From Ensifer adhaerens (GTDB lineage Bacteria > Pseudomonadota > Alphaproteobacteria > Rhizobiales > Rhizobiaceae), in NCBI RefSeq assembly GCF_013283195.1, contig NZ_JABEKT010000001.1, forward strand, positions 1,894,509 through 1,958,508: DNA of 64,000 nt. Reading direction: 5' to 3'. Of this stretch, positions 27,464 to 37,419 are shown piece by piece. Numbering within the stretch: the first letter of the stretch is position 1; every line of letters starts with the position of its first letter. Under the pieces are notes generated by a model. It was not told the origin of the DNA. It did no database searches and saw nothing but the letters and a program-made list of their open reading frames with translations. Position numbers and translations under genes: made by a program.

Positions 27464-29656
27464 ATGACCATTTCATCATGCAGAACGGCGCTCGCCGCCA
27501 TGCTTCTTGCGTCTGTTGCTTTTCCGGCTGCTGCCGAACCGGTGTTCAATCGCATTGCGTCCTTCGCCGTTGCAGACAATCTGGAAGGTGACGCTCGCAA
27601 GGAGACGACTTCCGCGGAAATCATCACGGCCACCGAAGACGGCAACACGCTGATTTATTCCGATAGCCCCGGCAAGCGCATCGGCCTCATCGACATCACA
27701 GACGCCAAGGCGCCGAAGGCGGCCGGCATCGTTTCGTTCGATGGCGAGCCGACATCGGTGACCGTCGCTGGTGCCAAGGCACTCGTGGCCGTCAACACGC
27801 GCGAAAGCTTCATCAAGCCCTCCGGCTTCCTCGCCACCGTCGACGTCGCCTCCAAGAAGATCGAAGCGACCTGCGATCTCGGCGGTCAGCCGGACTCCGT
27901 CGCAGTCAACAAGGACCGCACGCTTGCCGCGATCGCCATCGAGAATGAGCGTGACGAGGAGGTCAATGACGGCAAGATCCCGCAGATGCCTGCCGGCGAC
28001 CTGGTGATCTTGTCGCTGAAGGACGGTGTTGCCGATTGCGCCACGATCAAGCACGTGACCCTGACGGGCCTTGCCGACGTTGCCGGCGACGATCCGGAGC
28101 CGGAATTCGTTTCCTTCAACGGCAAGGACGAGATCGCGCTGACACTGCAGGAGAACAACCACATCGTCATCATCGATGCCAAGTCGGCGACGGTGAAGAC
28201 GCATTTCTCTGCAGGCAGCGTCGACCTCAAGGACATCGATACCAAGCGCGACGGCGCGATCGCCTTCAAGGACGAGCAGCCCGGCCGCAAGCGCGAGCCC
28301 GATGCCGTCAAGTGGCTCGACGACACCCGCATCGTCGTTGCCAACGAGGGCGACTACGAGGGCGGTTCGCGCGGCTTCACGATTTTCGATACGACCGGCA
28401 AGGTGCTGTTCGAGTCCGGCGCCAGCTTCGAACACGCGATTGCTTCGATCGGCCATTACCCGGAGAAGCGCTCGTCGGCCAAGGGCGTCGAGCCGGAGGG
28501 CCTCGAGGCCGCGAAGTTCGGCGACGACAATCTGTTCTTCGTGCTTGCTGAACGCGCATCCGTCGTCGGCGTCTACAAGGACACCGGCGCCGAGCCGGAA
28601 CTGCTGCAGTTGTTGCCGTCGGGTATCTCGCCGGAAGGCGCCGTTGCGATCCCGTCGCGCAATCTGCTTGCCACCGCCAACGAGGTCGACCTTGGCGAGG
28701 ACGGCGGCGCTCGCTCGCATGTGATGATCTACGAACGTGGCGAAGGCGAGGCTGCCTATCCGCAGATCCGCTCGGCCGACAAGGATGGTCTACCTGTCGG
28801 GTTTGGCGCGCTTTCGGGTCTGGCCGCCGTTGCCGACAAGCCGGGTTTCCTGCGTGCCGTCAATGATTCCGTCTATGCGTCGCAGCCGACCATCTTCACC
28901 ATCGACGCGACCCAGAAGCCGGCGCTGATCACCGAGACGCTCCGCATCACCCGCGACGGCGCGCCGGCACAGAAGCTCGACATCGAAGGCGTCGCCAATG
29001 ATGGGGAAGGGGGCTTCTGGCTTGCTTCCGAAGGCAACGCCGACAAACTCTATAGCCATGCACTGCTGAAGGTGAACAAGAAGGGCGAAATCAAGAAGGA
29101 GATCGCTCTTCCCGAAGCTCTGCGTGCAGGCGAGACGCGCTTCGGCTTCGAGGGTGTGACGGTCGTCGGCGAAGGCGACGATCAGGTGCTCTGGATGGCC
29201 GTCCAGCGCGAATGGAAGGACGACCAGAAGGGCTTCGTCAAGCTCGTCTCCTACAAGCCATCGAGCGAAGAATGGGGTGCAGTCCGCTATCCGCTCGAGA
29301 AGGCAGACGGCGGCTGGGTCGGTCTCTCAGAAATCTCGGTGCACGGCGACTACGCCTATATCATCGAACGCGACAACCTGATCGGTCAGGCGGCCAAGCT
29401 CAAGAAGCTCTACCGTGTCGCCCTTGCCGAGTTGAAGCCGGCAGCGCTCGGAGGCGAGCTTCCGGTCGTCAAGAAGGAAGAGGTTCGTGACCTCATTCCC
29501 GATCTGAAGGCTCTGAACGGTTACGTCGTCGACAAGGTCGAAGGCTTTACCGTCGATGCTGCCGGCAACGGCTATGTCGTCACCGACAATGACGGTGTCG
29601 ACGATTCTTCCGGCGAAACGCTGTTCTTCTCCATCGGCGCCATCGACGCGATGTAA
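27464..29656 (+). CDS. secreted esterase-like activity of phytase family protein
   Basis: A 730-residue exported protein: a signal peptide (MTISSCRTALAAMLLASVAFPAAA) is followed by repeated beta-propeller-like strands such as NTLIYSDSPGKRIGLIDI, PTSVTVAGAKALVAVNT and DVASKKIEATCDLGGQPDSVAV, and a C-terminal phytase-like domain with KLDIEGVANDGEGGFWLASEGN and RFGFEGVTVVGEGD. The choice-of-anchor/phytase-like group hydrolyses phosphate esters in some members; here the activity is not proven. The ATG at 27464 follows GGGGGATTTC. It is likely periplasmic. It is monocistronic and ends with a strong terminator shared with the marR gene. Confidence 0.85.
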   Translation: MTISSCRTALAAMLLASVAFPAAAEPVFNRIASFAVADNLEGDARKETTSAEIITATEDGNTLIYSDSPGKRIGLIDITDAKAPKAAGIVSFDGEPTSVTVAGAKALVAVNTRESFIKPSGFLATVDVASKKIEATCDLGGQPDSVAVNKDRTLAAIAIENERDEEVNDGKIPQMPAGDLVILSLKDGVADCATIKHVTLTGLADVAGDDPEPEFVSFNGKDEIALTLQENNHIVIIDAKSATVKTHFSAGSVDLKDIDTKRDGAIAFKDEQPGRKREPDAVKWLDDTRIVVANEGDYEGGSRGFTIFDTTGKVLFESGASFEHAIASIGHYPEKRSSAKGVEPEGLEAAKFGDDNLFFVLAERASVVGVYKDTGAEPELLQLLPSGISPEGAVAIPSRNLLATANEVDLGEDGGARSHVMIYERGEGEAAYPQIRSADKDGLPVGFGALSGLAAVADKPGFLRAVNDSVYASQPTIFTIDATQKPALITETLRITRDGAPAQKLDIEGVANDGEGGFWLASEGNADKLYSHALLKVNKKGEIKKEIALPEALRAGETRFGFEGVTVVGEGDDQVLWMAVQREWKDDQKGFVKLVSYKPSSEEWGAVRYPLEKADGGWVGLSEISVHGDYAYIIERDNLIGQAAKLKKLYRVALAELKPAALGGELPVVKKEEVRDLIPDLKALNGYVVDKVEGFTVDAAGNGYVVTDNDGVDDSSGETLFFSIGAIDAM

Positions 29657-29680
29657 GCGTCAGGCCAGGAGAAAAACGGA

Positions 29681-29709
29681 AGAGGCCGGGACATGACGTC
29701 CCGGCCTCT
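29681..29709. terminator. bidirectional terminator, phytase-like gene and marR
   Basis: AGAGGCCGGGA (29681-29691) pairs perfectly with TCCCGGCCTCT (29699-29709), with As on the left and TTTCTGTTTT on the right. It lies between convergent gene ends. Confidence 0.85.
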
Positions 29710-29746
29710 TTCTGTTTTGGCTATCAGCATTGGCGGAAAGAAGTGC

Positions 29747-30226
29747 TTAGCGGGCGACCGCAATCTGTGCGGCTTCCGCCTCGTCCTTGCGCTTGCGGAT
29801 CTCGTCCGTCTTGTCGACGAGCTTGCCGACGATATCGAAGAGCTGATCGAGCTCCTTGTCGTCGAGTGCCGAGAAGATTTCCTCGATCAGCTGTTTGCGC
29901 GGGTGTTCAGCCGCTTCCAGTATGACGCGCCCTGTGTCGGTGATCGAGACGATCTTGGCACGGCGGTCCTCGGGATCCGGCTTGCGCATCACGAGCCGGT
30001 CACGCTCAAGGCCATCGATCGCTTCGGTGACGGTACGCGGAGCGAAGTTCAGTGCGCAGGCGATATCCGTCGAACGACAGGGGCCGAGCTTGCTCAGGAA
30101 AAACAGGAATTTGCTGCGCGCCAGCGAAACGCCTTCCTCTGTCATCGACTCGTTCACCAGCCGGTGGACGCGGTGATAAAGCTCAAACAGCCTGTCGGAA
30201 ACTTCGAATGTCTTCTTCATGATCAT
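29747..30226 (-). CDS. MarR-family transcriptional regulator
   Basis: A 159-residue winged-helix regulator. The DNA-binding part is GPCRSTDIACALNFAPRTVTEAIDGLERDRLVMRKPDPEDRRAKIVSITDTG with the MarR wing DPEDRRA. The C-terminal tail (VDKTDEIRKRKDEAEAAQIAVAR) is highly charged. Start choice is uncertain: ATGs exist at 30220, 30226 and 30250 and none has a strong ribosome site. Its target is unknown; an imperfect palindrome just upstream (GTTACAATTGCTAC, 30277-30290) could be an operator. No obvious partner gene is divergent from it. Confidence 0.85.
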   Translation of the reverse strand: MIMKKTFEVSDRLFELYHRVHRLVNESMTEEGVSLARSKFLFFLSKLGPCRSTDIACALNFAPRTVTEAIDGLERDRLVMRKPDPEDRRAKIVSITDTGRVILEAAEHPRKQLIEEIFSALDDKELDQLFDIVGKLVDKTDEIRKRKDEAEAAQIAVAR

Positions 30227-30276
30227 CGTTGGAAAATTGTGAGGTGCCATGTCAAATGGCAGCAACATTATTGATA

Positions 30277-30290
30277 GTTACAATTGCTAC
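30277..30290. promoter_or_regulatory. possible operator of the marR-type gene
   Basis: GTTACAATTGCTAC is an imperfect palindrome centred on CAATTG, 51 bases before the chosen marR start, in a clearly A/T-rich stretch (30262-30300). Regulatory function is a guess from position. Confidence 0.3.
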
Positions 30291-30342
30291 ATTTGTCGAC
30301 TAAAACCTCTGCCATTTCACGGTAACGACCTCCTCAACGAAG

Positions 30343-30370
30343 AAACGGCCCCCGTTTCCGGAGACCGTTT
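30343..30370 (-). terminator. terminator-like hairpin after the chemoreceptor gene
   Basis: On the minus strand AAACGGTCTCCG, a GAAA loop and CGGGGGCCGTTT form a 12-bp stem with two G-U pairs, 34 bases after the chemoreceptor stop. The following sequence is CTTCGTTG, so the U tail is weak. Confidence 0.55.
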
Positions 30371-30403
30371 CACTTGCATGCTCAAGAATTTCGCCTGTTC
30401 GGA

Positions 30404-32242
30404 CTATGCCGCCCAGCGCGATGAACCGGCCGAAGGCGCGTAGCCGTAGCCGGAAGTCTCGGCCAGCGTGAAGCGGGCGATAAGCTCGCGCAGACGACCT
30501 GCCTCCTGTGCCAGCGTCGCGCTTGCGGCATTCGCCTCTTCGACCATGGCGGCGTTCTGCTGGGTCACCTGGTCCATCTGGTTGACGGCGGTGTTGACCT
30601 CGGAAAGTCCGGCAGACTGTTCCTGCGCCGAAACAGCGATCGCATCCATGTGCTGATTGATCGTCACGATGAAACCTTCGATCGTGCGCAGCGCTTCGCC
30701 GGTCTCGCGGACCAGCTTGACGCCGCTCTGCACCTCGACGGCCGAGTTGCGGATCAGGTCCTTGATCTCCTTGGCGGCATTGGCAGAGCGCTGTGCCAGT
30801 TCGCGCACTTCCTGGGCAACGACGGCAAAGCCCTTGCCGGCATCGCCGGCGCGGGCCGCTTCCACGCCGGCATTCAGCGCCAGCAGGTTGGTCTGGAATG
30901 CGATCTCGTCGATGACGCCGATGATGTTGGAGATCTGGCTCGACGAATGCTCGATACGGCCCATGGCGTCGACCGCACCGGAGACGATGGCGCCTGACTT
31001 GTGGGCGCTTTCGTTAGCCTGGCTGGCGATGGCGCGCGCTTCGTTGGTTCGTTTGGACGAACTGCCGACATTGGCCGTGATCTGGTCGAGGGCGGCAGCT
31101 GTTTCTTCCAGCGAGGCGGCCTGCTGTTCGGTGCGGCGCGACAGGTCGTCGGCGCTCTGGCTGACTTCGCGTGCGCCGCTGTCGATGCTGCTGGAGCTGG
31201 AGGAGACGGCAGCCAGCGTATCGGCCAGCTGGGCAACGGCCTGATTGAGGTCGTGACGCAGCTGTTCGAAATCCGGCGCAAAAGGTTCGTTGAGTTGGAA
31301 GGCGAGATCGCCCGCCGCCAGGCGGCGAAGACCGGTCGCAAGACCCGCCGTTGCTTCCTGCAGGCGGATTTGCGCGGCGGCTTCCGCCTCCTCCGTTACG
31401 CGTCGACGCTCGGCCTCAGCCTGCGAACGCTGCACCTTGGCATCTTCCTCGAGCTGCAGATTGGAGATGGCGGCCTCGCGGAAGACCTCGACGGCGCGTG
31501 CCATCTCGCCGATCTCGTCCTTGCGCGCGCCGTAGGGAATGGCGGTGGAGGTGTCGCCGTTTGCAAGACCCGCCATCGAGCGGGTGATGATCTGGATCGG
31601 ACGAGCGATGCCGCGGATTGCGTAGAGGATGGCGCCGAGCACGATGAAGGCCGCAACCGCGATGACACCCATTTCGATCGTACGGATCTGGTCGTGCGTG
31701 GCGGAGCTTGCAGCAACGGCAGCGTCTGCGCCGGCAAGGTTAAGCGCGCGCATGTCCTTGATCGCTTGATCGACCAGTTGTTCCGTTTCGCGCATCTCGA
31801 CCTTGAACACGCTTTGCGCCTTCATGTTTTCGAGATTGTTGGAGAGTTTGACCATGCCCGCGGAGACAGAGAGATAGGCCTCGTAGGTGCTCTTTACCTT
31901 GTCGAGCGCCGCCTTGTCGGCGTCGGTCACCATGAGCGCGGCGTATTCGTCCGATAGCTTGCCGAACCCGGCCACGGTTTCACCGATGACCTTTTCGGCC
32001 GCCTTCTTCTCGAAAGGTGTCAGCGAGATCAGGTGCCGGGCAAACGACATGCGCGTGTCCGAAAGCTGGGTTTCGAGCGCACGCGAAAGCGAGACGCGCG
32101 GCAACCAGGTGGTGGCGATCTCGTTGTTGCGCTCGTTCATCATCTTGATGCCGCCGAGCGAGGCGACAGCCAACACGGTGACGATGAGGCCAACCATCAG
32201 GAAAAGGGCAATAAGAGTGTGTGATATCTTTAGGCGCGACAT
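30404..32242 (-). CDS. methyl-accepting chemotaxis protein
   Basis: A 612-residue transmembrane chemoreceptor: membrane helix 1 (residues 8-30), a periplasmic four-helix-bundle sensor region (about 31-188), membrane helix 2 (about 190-212), a HAMP domain (GIARPIQIITRSMAGLANGDTS...), a second HAMP-like stretch (LATGLRRLAAGDLAFQLNEP) and the cytoplasmic signalling domain with hairpin tip EIAFQTNLLALNAGVEAARAG (446-466). It signals to CheA/CheW. It ends SSRWAA, without a CheR-binding pentapeptide. The ATG at 32242 follows CCGGAG. The ligand is unknown. Confidence 0.94.
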   Translation of the reverse strand: MSRLKISHTLIALFLMVGLIVTVLAVASLGGIKMMNERNNEIATTWLPRVSLSRALETQLSDTRMSFARHLISLTPFEKKAAEKVIGETVAGFGKLSDEYAALMVTDADKAALDKVKSTYEAYLSVSAGMVKLSNNLENMKAQSVFKVEMRETEQLVDQAIKDMRALNLAGADAAVAASSATHDQIRTIEMGVIAVAAFIVLGAILYAIRGIARPIQIITRSMAGLANGDTSTAIPYGARKDEIGEMARAVEVFREAAISNLQLEEDAKVQRSQAEAERRRVTEEAEAAAQIRLQEATAGLATGLRRLAAGDLAFQLNEPFAPDFEQLRHDLNQAVAQLADTLAAVSSSSSSIDSGAREVSQSADDLSRRTEQQAASLEETAAALDQITANVGSSSKRTNEARAIASQANESAHKSGAIVSGAVDAMGRIEHSSSQISNIIGVIDEIAFQTNLLALNAGVEAARAGDAGKGFAVVAQEVRELAQRSANAAKEIKDLIRNSAVEVQSGVKLVRETGEALRTIEGFIVTINQHMDAIAVSAQEQSAGLSEVNTAVNQMDQVTQQNAAMVEEANAASATLAQEAGRLRELIARFTLAETSGYGYAPSAGSSRWAA

Positions 32243-32618
32243 GAATAACTCCGGAGGAACGGCGTCCGTAAAAGCTTGTGCATGAATAAGTCGTTCCGGC
32301 TCTTGATCGTCATGACGGAGCGGATGCCGAAGCAGGGAGTCATTCCTGTGCTTGACCGCACGCAAAATGCAGCCGCGCGAAACCTATCCAACAAGTTGTT
32401 ACAAAAGCGCTAATCGATTAAAGTGAGTATAATCTGATATTTGCACATAGGAGCACGCGCTCTTTCGAGCGATCGTTTAATGCCGAAACTGCAGTCCACA
32501 TGCATTAGGACTGTCTTTACTTGGGTGGCCTGAAATAACCGTGTGGGATGGGCGCGTTCGCGTGGATGACGGTCGCCGGTGCATTGACGGGTGCTGCTGT
32601 CGCGGGCCATGGTCGGCC

Positions 32619-33896
32619 ATGCCCTTCCGTTTCGTTCACACCGCCGACCTCCATCTCGATTCGCCGCTACGCAGCCTCGCGCTTCGAAATGCCGATCTTG
32701 CCGAAATCGTGCGCGGCGCCACCCGGCAGGCGCTCGTGCGGATTGTCGATCTCTGCCTTGCCGAAGAGGTCGATGCCCTGCTGATCGCCGGCGACCTTTA
32801 CGACGGCAGCCAGACGTCCATGAACACCGCGCTGTTCCTCGCGGGCGAACTGCGCCGCCTGGACGAAGCCGGCATCCGTGTCTTCATCATCCGTGGCAAC
32901 CATGATGCCCAATCGCAGGTGACGAATGAACTGACCTTGCCGCCGTCTACGCATGTCTTCAAGGGCCGCAGCAAGCCTGTTCTGGCCAAGACGCTGGAGA
33001 GCGGCCGCGATGTCTATATCCACGGCATGAGCTTTGCGAGCCCGCACGCGCCGGAAAGCCTGCTGCCGTCCTTTCACAGGCCCGCTGTCGACACGATCAA
33101 TATCGGCATGCTGCATACGAGCCTTGCGGGTGCAGCCGGCCACGATCTTTACGCGCCCTGCAGCGTAGCGGAGCTCCAGGCACACGGCTTCGACTATTGG
33201 GCGCTCGGCCACGTTCATCAACATCAGGTGCATGCCAGCGAACCCTTTGTCGTCATGCCGGGCATGCCGCAGGGGCGCGACATCAATGAAGCCGGGGCCA
33301 AGGGCGTGATGCTGGTGACAGTCAGCGACGAGGGGCGGTTGACGATCGAGGAGCGGGCGATCGGCCTTGCGACTTTCGAGAGGATGAGCCTTGAGCTGAC
33401 AGGCATTTCCGAGTGGAGCGATATGCTCGATGCGGTCCGAAACGCCTTCCTGCGGGCTCGCAATGCCTACGCTGCCGATCACGTGATCCTTCGGCTGACC
33501 TTGACTGGTGCGACACCGCTTGCCTGGCGCCTGCGCCGCGATGGCGATCTGCTCCAGGCAGAGATCGACAATGTGGCTGCGGGTATCGGCGGCTGCTGGG
33601 TCGAGAAGATCGAGCTCGATTGCCGCAACCCGGATGCCGGAACCGGGACGGTGATGGCCGACCCGGTCGATGAATTGGCGGCGCTTGTCTCAAGCGACGT
33701 CCTGCCAGCCCATGGCTACCGTCAGGACGTGCGCGCCGCCGTCGAGGAGTTGCTGCAGCAACTGCCGCCGGAGTTGCGCCAGCTCTTGGCGCCGGATGAA
33801 GCGGCTGTCGAAAGACTGGCATTCGATGCCGGTGTCTCCGGTGCAGCGGAGGTGCTTGCGCATCTTCACGGCAGCGCCGGCGGGGGGGCTCGCTGA
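32619..33896 (+). CDS. DNA repair exonuclease, SbcD/YhaO-like
   Basis: A 425-residue calcineurin-like metallo-nuclease. The metal motifs are D10 and H12 in TADLHLDSP, D59 in IAGDLYDG, N94-H95 in RGNHDAQ, H166 in GMLHTS and H198/H200 in LGHVHQH. The C-terminal half is a poorly conserved capping region. Its stop overlaps the start of the following SMC-like ATPase by one base, so the two are translationally coupled and should form an Mre11-Rad50-like complex that processes DNA ends. The ribosome site before 32619 is weak. Confidence 0.9.
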   Translation: MPFRFVHTADLHLDSPLRSLALRNADLAEIVRGATRQALVRIVDLCLAEEVDALLIAGDLYDGSQTSMNTALFLAGELRRLDEAGIRVFIIRGNHDAQSQVTNELTLPPSTHVFKGRSKPVLAKTLESGRDVYIHGMSFASPHAPESLLPSFHRPAVDTINIGMLHTSLAGAAGHDLYAPCSVAELQAHGFDYWALGHVHQHQVHASEPFVVMPGMPQGRDINEAGAKGVMLVTVSDEGRLTIEERAIGLATFERMSLELTGISEWSDMLDAVRNAFLRARNAYAADHVILRLTLTGATPLAWRLRRDGDLLQAEIDNVAAGIGGCWVEKIELDCRNPDAGTGTVMADPVDELAALVSSDVLPAHGYRQDVRAAVEELLQQLPPELRQLLAPDEAAVERLAFDAGVSGAAEVLAHLHGSAGGGAR

Positions 33897-36800
33897 TGCG
33901 GTTGCGCGAACTCGACCTGGTGCGCTACGGCAAATTTACCGAGCGCCGTCTTGATTTCGGTCCGGCGGCATCGGGCGCGCCGGACCTGCATATCGTCTAC
34001 GGACCGAACGAGGCCGGCAAGTCGACGTTGTTTTCAGGCTTCCTCGATCTGCTTTTCGGCATAGAGCACTACAGCTCTTACGGCTTTCTGCACCCCTATC
34101 CAACCATGCGGGTCGGCGGGATTGTCGAGGCGGCTGGTCGCACGCACCAGGCCTTCCGAGTGAAGCGCAAGACCAACACGCTGGTGGGCGCCGACGATCA
34201 GCCGCTGCCGGACAATCTGTTTTCCGCCTCGCTCGGCTCGATCGACCGTGCGACCTATCGCATGATGTTCTCGCTCGACGATGACAGCATCGAGGAGGGC
34301 GGGGAATCAATCCTGAAGAGTGAGGGTGAACTCGGTTCGCTGCTTTTTTCCGCCAGTTCCGGCCTGCCCGATAGCGCCGCGATCCTGTCTACCCTGCGCG
34401 GTGAGGCGGATGCCTTTTACCGACCTCAGGCACGCAAGCATCAGCTTTCCGAACTGAAGGCCGAACTCGACGCGCTGAAGGTCGAGCGCAGTCTGCTTGA
34501 TGTCAATGCCCGCGAATACGCGGCGTTGCGCAAGACGCTTCTGGCGGCCCGTGAGCGTCACGACGCGGCCATGGCGCACCGTGTCGAGCTGCGCATGGAA
34601 CGTGACCGGCTGAAGGCTCAGATGGATGCCTTGCCGCTCTTCAGGCGACTTGATGGTCTGCGAGCCGATCTGGCAAAGGCGCCGGCCTTGCCGCGAGCGC
34701 CGGCCGAGTGGGCAGCGGATCTGCCGGCGTTGCGCCGACGCGACATCGAAATCGCGACCAGGCTGCGCCAGCTTGACGACGAAGCCCGGCGCAGGCAGGA
34801 CGAACTGGAAGATCTGCCGCGAGACGAGGCGGCCCTCGTCCTGGCGGAACGTTTGAACGTGCTGCAGGAGACCGCGCTTGATGCACGGTATGTGACCGCG
34901 GCGCGCGACATGCCGGCACGGATCGACGAACTGTCGCGAACGAAAACCGAAATTGCCGCCTGCCTTGTCCGGCTCGGAGATCCCGGCGACCGGGATCCGG
35001 CGTCGCTGCTGCTGCCGGCGGCCACAAACACCCGGCTGCAGGAACTCTCCCGGCAACATTCGGCGCTGCAGGAGCGTGCGGCATCTGCCCGACAGGAGGC
35101 GGATGCGGCAAGGCGTGCGGAGCGGGAGGCAGCCGCCGAGCTTGTGCGGCTACAGGCCGAAGGCGGCCCGGGTGCTGATCCGACCATGCTTGTCGAGCGT
35201 CTTCGGCGCCTGCGGCAGGACGATTGCGGTCTGCGGCTGCATGCCGCAAGACAGTCGCTCGAGCGCCTGGATGCCGAGCTTGCCGATAAGCTCGAGGCTT
35301 TGAATCCGTTTTCCGGCAGCGCCGATGATCTGCTCGGTCTGCCTGTGCCGGCCGCTGGCACGATCGAGATCTGGCGACGAGAACTTGCGGCGCTGGACGA
35401 AAGGCGTCTGCGCCTTGCAGATCGCATCGGCAGCGAGACCGAGCAACTGGCTGGCGAGGCGGCCCGCCTCGACGCCCTGACGGCTTCGGGTGGGGCCATT
35501 GACGACAGGGCTTCCACCGAGCTTCGCCAGCATCGGCAGCATGCCTGGGAAAAGCACAAGGCTCGGCTGGATGCAACGACCGCCGTGATCTTTGAAGACG
35601 CCTTGCGGCGCGACGACGATGCAACGGCATTGCGGCTTGCCGAGGCGGCAAAGGTCGCAGATATGCACTCGCTCGCCTTGTCGATCGCCGAGCGCCGGGC
35701 GCGGCTCGATTCGCTTCGGGAACATCAGGTTTCCGTCGCCGGGGAATCGTCCGTGTTGCTGGAAGCCGTGCAGATGGCTGCGGCAGGCTGTGGATTACCT
35801 AGCGTCACGCAACTGACGCAGCTGGAGGCTTGGATTGCGGCTCGGCTTGCGGCGCTCGATGTTCGCACGCAGCAGCGCTCGACCCGGCTGGAGTTCGATC
35901 GCGCCCAGGCCGACGCGAAGGACGCGCGTGAAACACTCAAGGAATCACTCGCCGAGATCGGACTGACCGAACGTCTCCCGCCGCGGCTTGATGATCTCAT
36001 GGCCTTTGCCGAAAATGCCATCGCGCAGGCACAGGCGGCCTTCGTTGCCGGCAAGGCGGCGCGCGAGGCCGCTCGACGTGCCGCCGACGGTCTGGAGCAG
36101 CGGCTGTCGACCTTGACGCAGGCCGAAGACGCCTTGTCGTCCTGGCAGGCGCAATGGGATGATCTGCTGTCGGGCACCTGGCTTGCTGGTCGGCCTGAGC
36201 GGCCGCTGCCGGATCAGATTGCGCCCATGCTCGCCGTCTTGCAGGATCTCGACAAGCTGGTGCAGCGCAAGGTGGATCTCGATCACCGCGTCACCGGCAT
36301 GCGCAAGGACCAAGTGGCCTTTGAGACGGCGATCGCAGACCTTGCCGGCGCTTCGGCCGTCGACGATACGCTTGCGACCTTCGCCGCCATGAAGGCGCGC
36401 ATCGCCGAGGCTGAAAAACACGAGGCTCGGCGCGCGGCGCTGTTGGCGGAATGTGTCCGGCTTGAAGAGGAGAAACGCAAGGTAGCTGCGGAGCAGGAGC
36501 TCCACGTTGCCCGCAAGCGCCTCGTGCTCGATTTTTTCGACTGCGAGACTTTGGATGAAGCAGGCTTGCGGCTCGACGCTTCCCGCGAACAGGAGAGGCT
36601 GTGCCAGCGCATCACCGAAGCGGAGGCCGACCTGGTGTCGCGCCTTGGCGTTGTCAGCATCGACGATGCGTTGGCGTTACTGGCCACGCTTGATGACGAG
36701 GCGGTAAGGCTGGAGTTGGTTCGCATCGAGGCGCTTCTTGAGGAAAGCGACCGCGATGTCAGCGAGTTGCATGCCGACATGCGAACGAAGGAAGCCGCGC

Positions 36801-37357
36801 TTGCAAATATCGCCGGCGATGACACCGTTGCAGCCCTCGAGCAGCGTCGCCGCACGCTGCTTTTGGAGATCGAGGCAAAGGCGCTCGGCTATCTCAAACT
36901 GAGGGCGGGTCTGATCGCTGCCGAACAGGCGCTCCGGCTCTTTCGCGAGCGCCACCGCAGCGCCATGATGCGGCGCGCCTCGGAAACCTTCAGCCGTATC
37001 AGTGGCGGAGAATATACGGGTCTGTCGGCACAGGCCGACAAGGGCCAGGAGTTCCTGATTGCCAACGCCGCTGCCGGCGGATCCAAGCTGGCACGCGATC
37101 TCTCCAAGGGCACGCGCTTCCAGCTCTATCTGTCACTCAGGATCGCGGGCTACCATGAAGTGGCCGCAGCGCGCGAAACCTTGCCCTTCATTGCTGACGA
37201 CATCATGGAGACGTTTGACGACGGTCGTGCCGGTCGCGCCTTCGCGTTGATGGCGGATATGGCCCGCCTCGGGCAGGTGATCTATCTGACGCATCACGAG
37301 CATCTTTGCGACATCGCCCGGGCGGCGTGCCCGGAAGTGACCATCCACAGGCTTTGA
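33896..37357 (+). CDS. SMC/Rad50-like AAA ATPase, YhaN family
   Basis: A 1153-residue ATPase with an N-terminal Walker A GPNEAGKST (36-44), a long Ala/Leu/Glu/Arg-rich coiled-coil middle (about 170-980), and a C-terminal half of the ATP site: signature-like LSKGTRFQLYLSLRIA, Walker B LPFIADDIMETFDDGRAG (1096-1113) and the switch histidine in LTHHEH. The GFLHPYPTMRVGG segment after Walker A is typical of YhaN rather than SbcC. I see no CxxC zinc hook in the middle. It partners the upstream SbcD-like nuclease. Confidence 0.9.
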   Translation: MRLRELDLVRYGKFTERRLDFGPAASGAPDLHIVYGPNEAGKSTLFSGFLDLLFGIEHYSSYGFLHPYPTMRVGGIVEAAGRTHQAFRVKRKTNTLVGADDQPLPDNLFSASLGSIDRATYRMMFSLDDDSIEEGGESILKSEGELGSLLFSASSGLPDSAAILSTLRGEADAFYRPQARKHQLSELKAELDALKVERSLLDVNAREYAALRKTLLAARERHDAAMAHRVELRMERDRLKAQMDALPLFRRLDGLRADLAKAPALPRAPAEWAADLPALRRRDIEIATRLRQLDDEARRRQDELEDLPRDEAALVLAERLNVLQETALDARYVTAARDMPARIDELSRTKTEIAACLVRLGDPGDRDPASLLLPAATNTRLQELSRQHSALQERAASARQEADAARRAEREAAAELVRLQAEGGPGADPTMLVERLRRLRQDDCGLRLHAARQSLERLDAELADKLEALNPFSGSADDLLGLPVPAAGTIEIWRRELAALDERRLRLADRIGSETEQLAGEAARLDALTASGGAIDDRASTELRQHRQHAWEKHKARLDATTAVIFEDALRRDDDATALRLAEAAKVADMHSLALSIAERRARLDSLREHQVSVAGESSVLLEAVQMAAAGCGLPSVTQLTQLEAWIAARLAALDVRTQQRSTRLEFDRAQADAKDARETLKESLAEIGLTERLPPRLDDLMAFAENAIAQAQAAFVAGKAAREAARRAADGLEQRLSTLTQAEDALSSWQAQWDDLLSGTWLAGRPERPLPDQIAPMLAVLQDLDKLVQRKVDLDHRVTGMRKDQVAFETAIADLAGASAVDDTLATFAAMKARIAEAEKHEARRAALLAECVRLEEEKRKVAAEQELHVARKRLVLDFFDCETLDEAGLRLDASREQERLCQRITEAEADLVSRLGVVSIDDALALLATLDDEAVRLELVRIEALLEESDRDVSELHADMRTKEAALANIAGDDTVAALEQRRRTLLLEIEAKALGYLKLRAGLIAAEQALRLFRERHRSAMMRRASETFSRISGGEYTGLSAQADKGQEFLIANAAAGGSKLARDLSKGTRFQLYLSLRIAGYHEVAAARETLPFIADDIMETFDDGRAGRAFALMADMARLGQVIYLTHHEHLCDIARAACPEVTIHRL

Positions 37358-37419
37358 CGCTTGCTTAAATCGGCATGCTGTTGCCGAATGGTCGCCACGA
37401 AGAACTGGAGGAACGGCAG

